This document shows positions 6,743 to 7,157 of a DNA stretch of 7,157 nt, piece after piece (position 1 is the first letter of the stretch; each line of letters opens with the position of its first letter). Under the pieces are notes generated by a model. The model was not told the DNA's origin. It saw nothing but the letters and a program-made list of their open reading frames with translations, and ran no database searches. Both the position numbers and the translations under genes were made by a program. This DNA comes from Bdellovibrionales bacterium (lineage in GTDB: Bacteria; Bdellovibrionota; UBA1018; CAIMNF01): the NCBI GenBank assembly GCA_947457605.1, contig CANGWP010000109.1, positions 1-7,157 on the forward strand, written 5' to 3'.

Positions 6743-7096
6743 ATGATTACTTTGATTACCGTGATCCACATTGCAACCATCGTCTTATTGGTGATTTCCG
6801 TGCTTCTCCAGTCCGGAAAGGGCGCTGAAATCAGTGCCTCTTTTGGTGGATCAAGCCAAACCGTGTTCGGCAGTTCCGGTGGTCAGAATTTCTTTCAGAA
6901 GTTGACTTACACCTTGGCCGGGATCTTCATGGTAACTTCCCTGACGCTTACCATTCTCCCTTCAAAATTGAAGAAGTCAGTTCTCGAAGGGTACACGCCG
7001 CCTCCAGCACCTGCAACTGCACCTGCTCCTGAAGCGGGCAAAGTGGAACAAACCACTACTCCTCCCACTCAGGCAACTGAAACCCAGAAGAAATAA
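6743..7096 (+). CDS. secG: Protein translocase subunit SecG
   Basis: SecG, the small accessory subunit of the SecYEG inner-membrane translocon, 117 residues. It shows the family layout. A first membrane helix (about 3-22) runs into LLQSGKGAE (21-29), the most conserved SecG motif. A Gly/Ser-rich cytoplasmic loop follows (SFGGSSQTVFGSSGG, 33-47), then FFQKLT (50-55) and a second membrane helix (about 56-73). The tail beyond residue 80 is rich in Pro, Ala and Thr, low in complexity and of no recognised function. The start is clear because the first helix begins at the Met. There is no convincing ribosome site (only GAG, 6735-6737 region). It sits 49 bases behind tpiA, a commonly seen tpiA-secG neighbourhood. 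Confidence 0.93.
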   Translation: MITLITVIHIATIVLLVISVLLQSGKGAEISASFGGSSQTVFGSSGGQNFFQKLTYTLAGIFMVTSLTLTILPSKLKKSVLEGYTPPPAPATAPAPEAGKVEQTTTPPTQATETQKK

Positions 7097-7097
7097 G

Positions 7098-7157
7098 CTA
7101 TCGAAGATCCTCGATGAATGTGTCTGCATTTGAGCGGCCAATGATGTTGATTGCACC
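7098..7157 (-). CDS. Possible C-terminal end of a convergent gene
   Basis: On the minus strand the last 60 bases read as 19 residues ending FIEDLR and a TAG stop, open to the window edge. The residues look protein-like (GAINIIGRSNADTFIEDLR), but no family is recognised. The stop would lie one base from the secG stop, tail to tail. A rival reading exists: the plus strand is open from an ATG at 7114 to the edge (MNVSAFERPMMLIA), without a clear ribosome site. So little sequence is available that either or neither may be real. Confidence 0.35.
   Translation of the reverse strand, partial: GAINIIGRSNADTFIEDLR

Noticed and set aside
7099..7114. Inverted repeat ATCGA/TCGAT just after secG as a terminator
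   Set aside because: Five pairs with a 6-base loop and no T-tract; more likely chance or coding sequence of the neighbour.

Overview
The window looks like ordinary chromosomal DNA from a Gram-negative bacterium. Supporting signs are an outer-membrane barrel protein with a signal peptide, an exported diheme peroxidase and an RND-superfamily exporter. Base composition looks balanced to slightly GC-rich by eye. Gene style and order would fit a deltaproteobacterial-grade or Bdellovibrionota-like organism, but this taxonomic guess is weak because no marker gene is present. I see no insertion sequence, phage gene, CRISPR array, tRNA or rRNA.

Layout: (1) bases 1-1830 hold the 3' part of an MMPL/RND-type transporter gene that runs off the left edge. 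It is followed 34 bases later by a small exported beta-barrel protein (1865-2482), probably in the same transcript. (2) A strong symmetrical hairpin (2494-2534) ends this unit and also ends the opposing gene, a periplasmic diheme cytochrome c peroxidase (2547-3596, minus strand). (3) A 148-base divergent intergenic region (3597-3744) holds the start signals for the peroxidase and for the glycolytic operon, plus an AT-rich inverted repeat. (4) Bases 3745-7096 carry gap, pgk, tpiA and secG, all on the plus strand. The first three are packed with a 4-base gap and an ATGA overlap. secG follows after 49 bases and has its own extended -10 promoter candidate. (5) The last 60 bases may be the C-terminal end of a convergent minus-strand gene.

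How the genes work together: triose-phosphate isomerase, GAPDH and phosphoglycerate kinase catalyse consecutive steps of lower glycolysis/gluconeogenesis, and tight packing should keep their levels matched. SecG is a subunit of the SecYEG translocon, and its position behind tpiA is a recurrent bacterial arrangement. The exporter and the barrel protein both act at the envelope and may cooperate, but no substrate can be read from the sequence. The peroxidase would remove hydrogen peroxide in the periplasm using electrons from the respiratory chain.

I did not find a previously undescribed system. The points most worth checking are: a nearly leaderless secG promoter; an atypical peroxidatic-heme loop in the peroxidase; loss of the usual TM4 acidic residue in the exporter; and a TTGAT/ATCAA inverted repeat upstream of the peroxidase gene.
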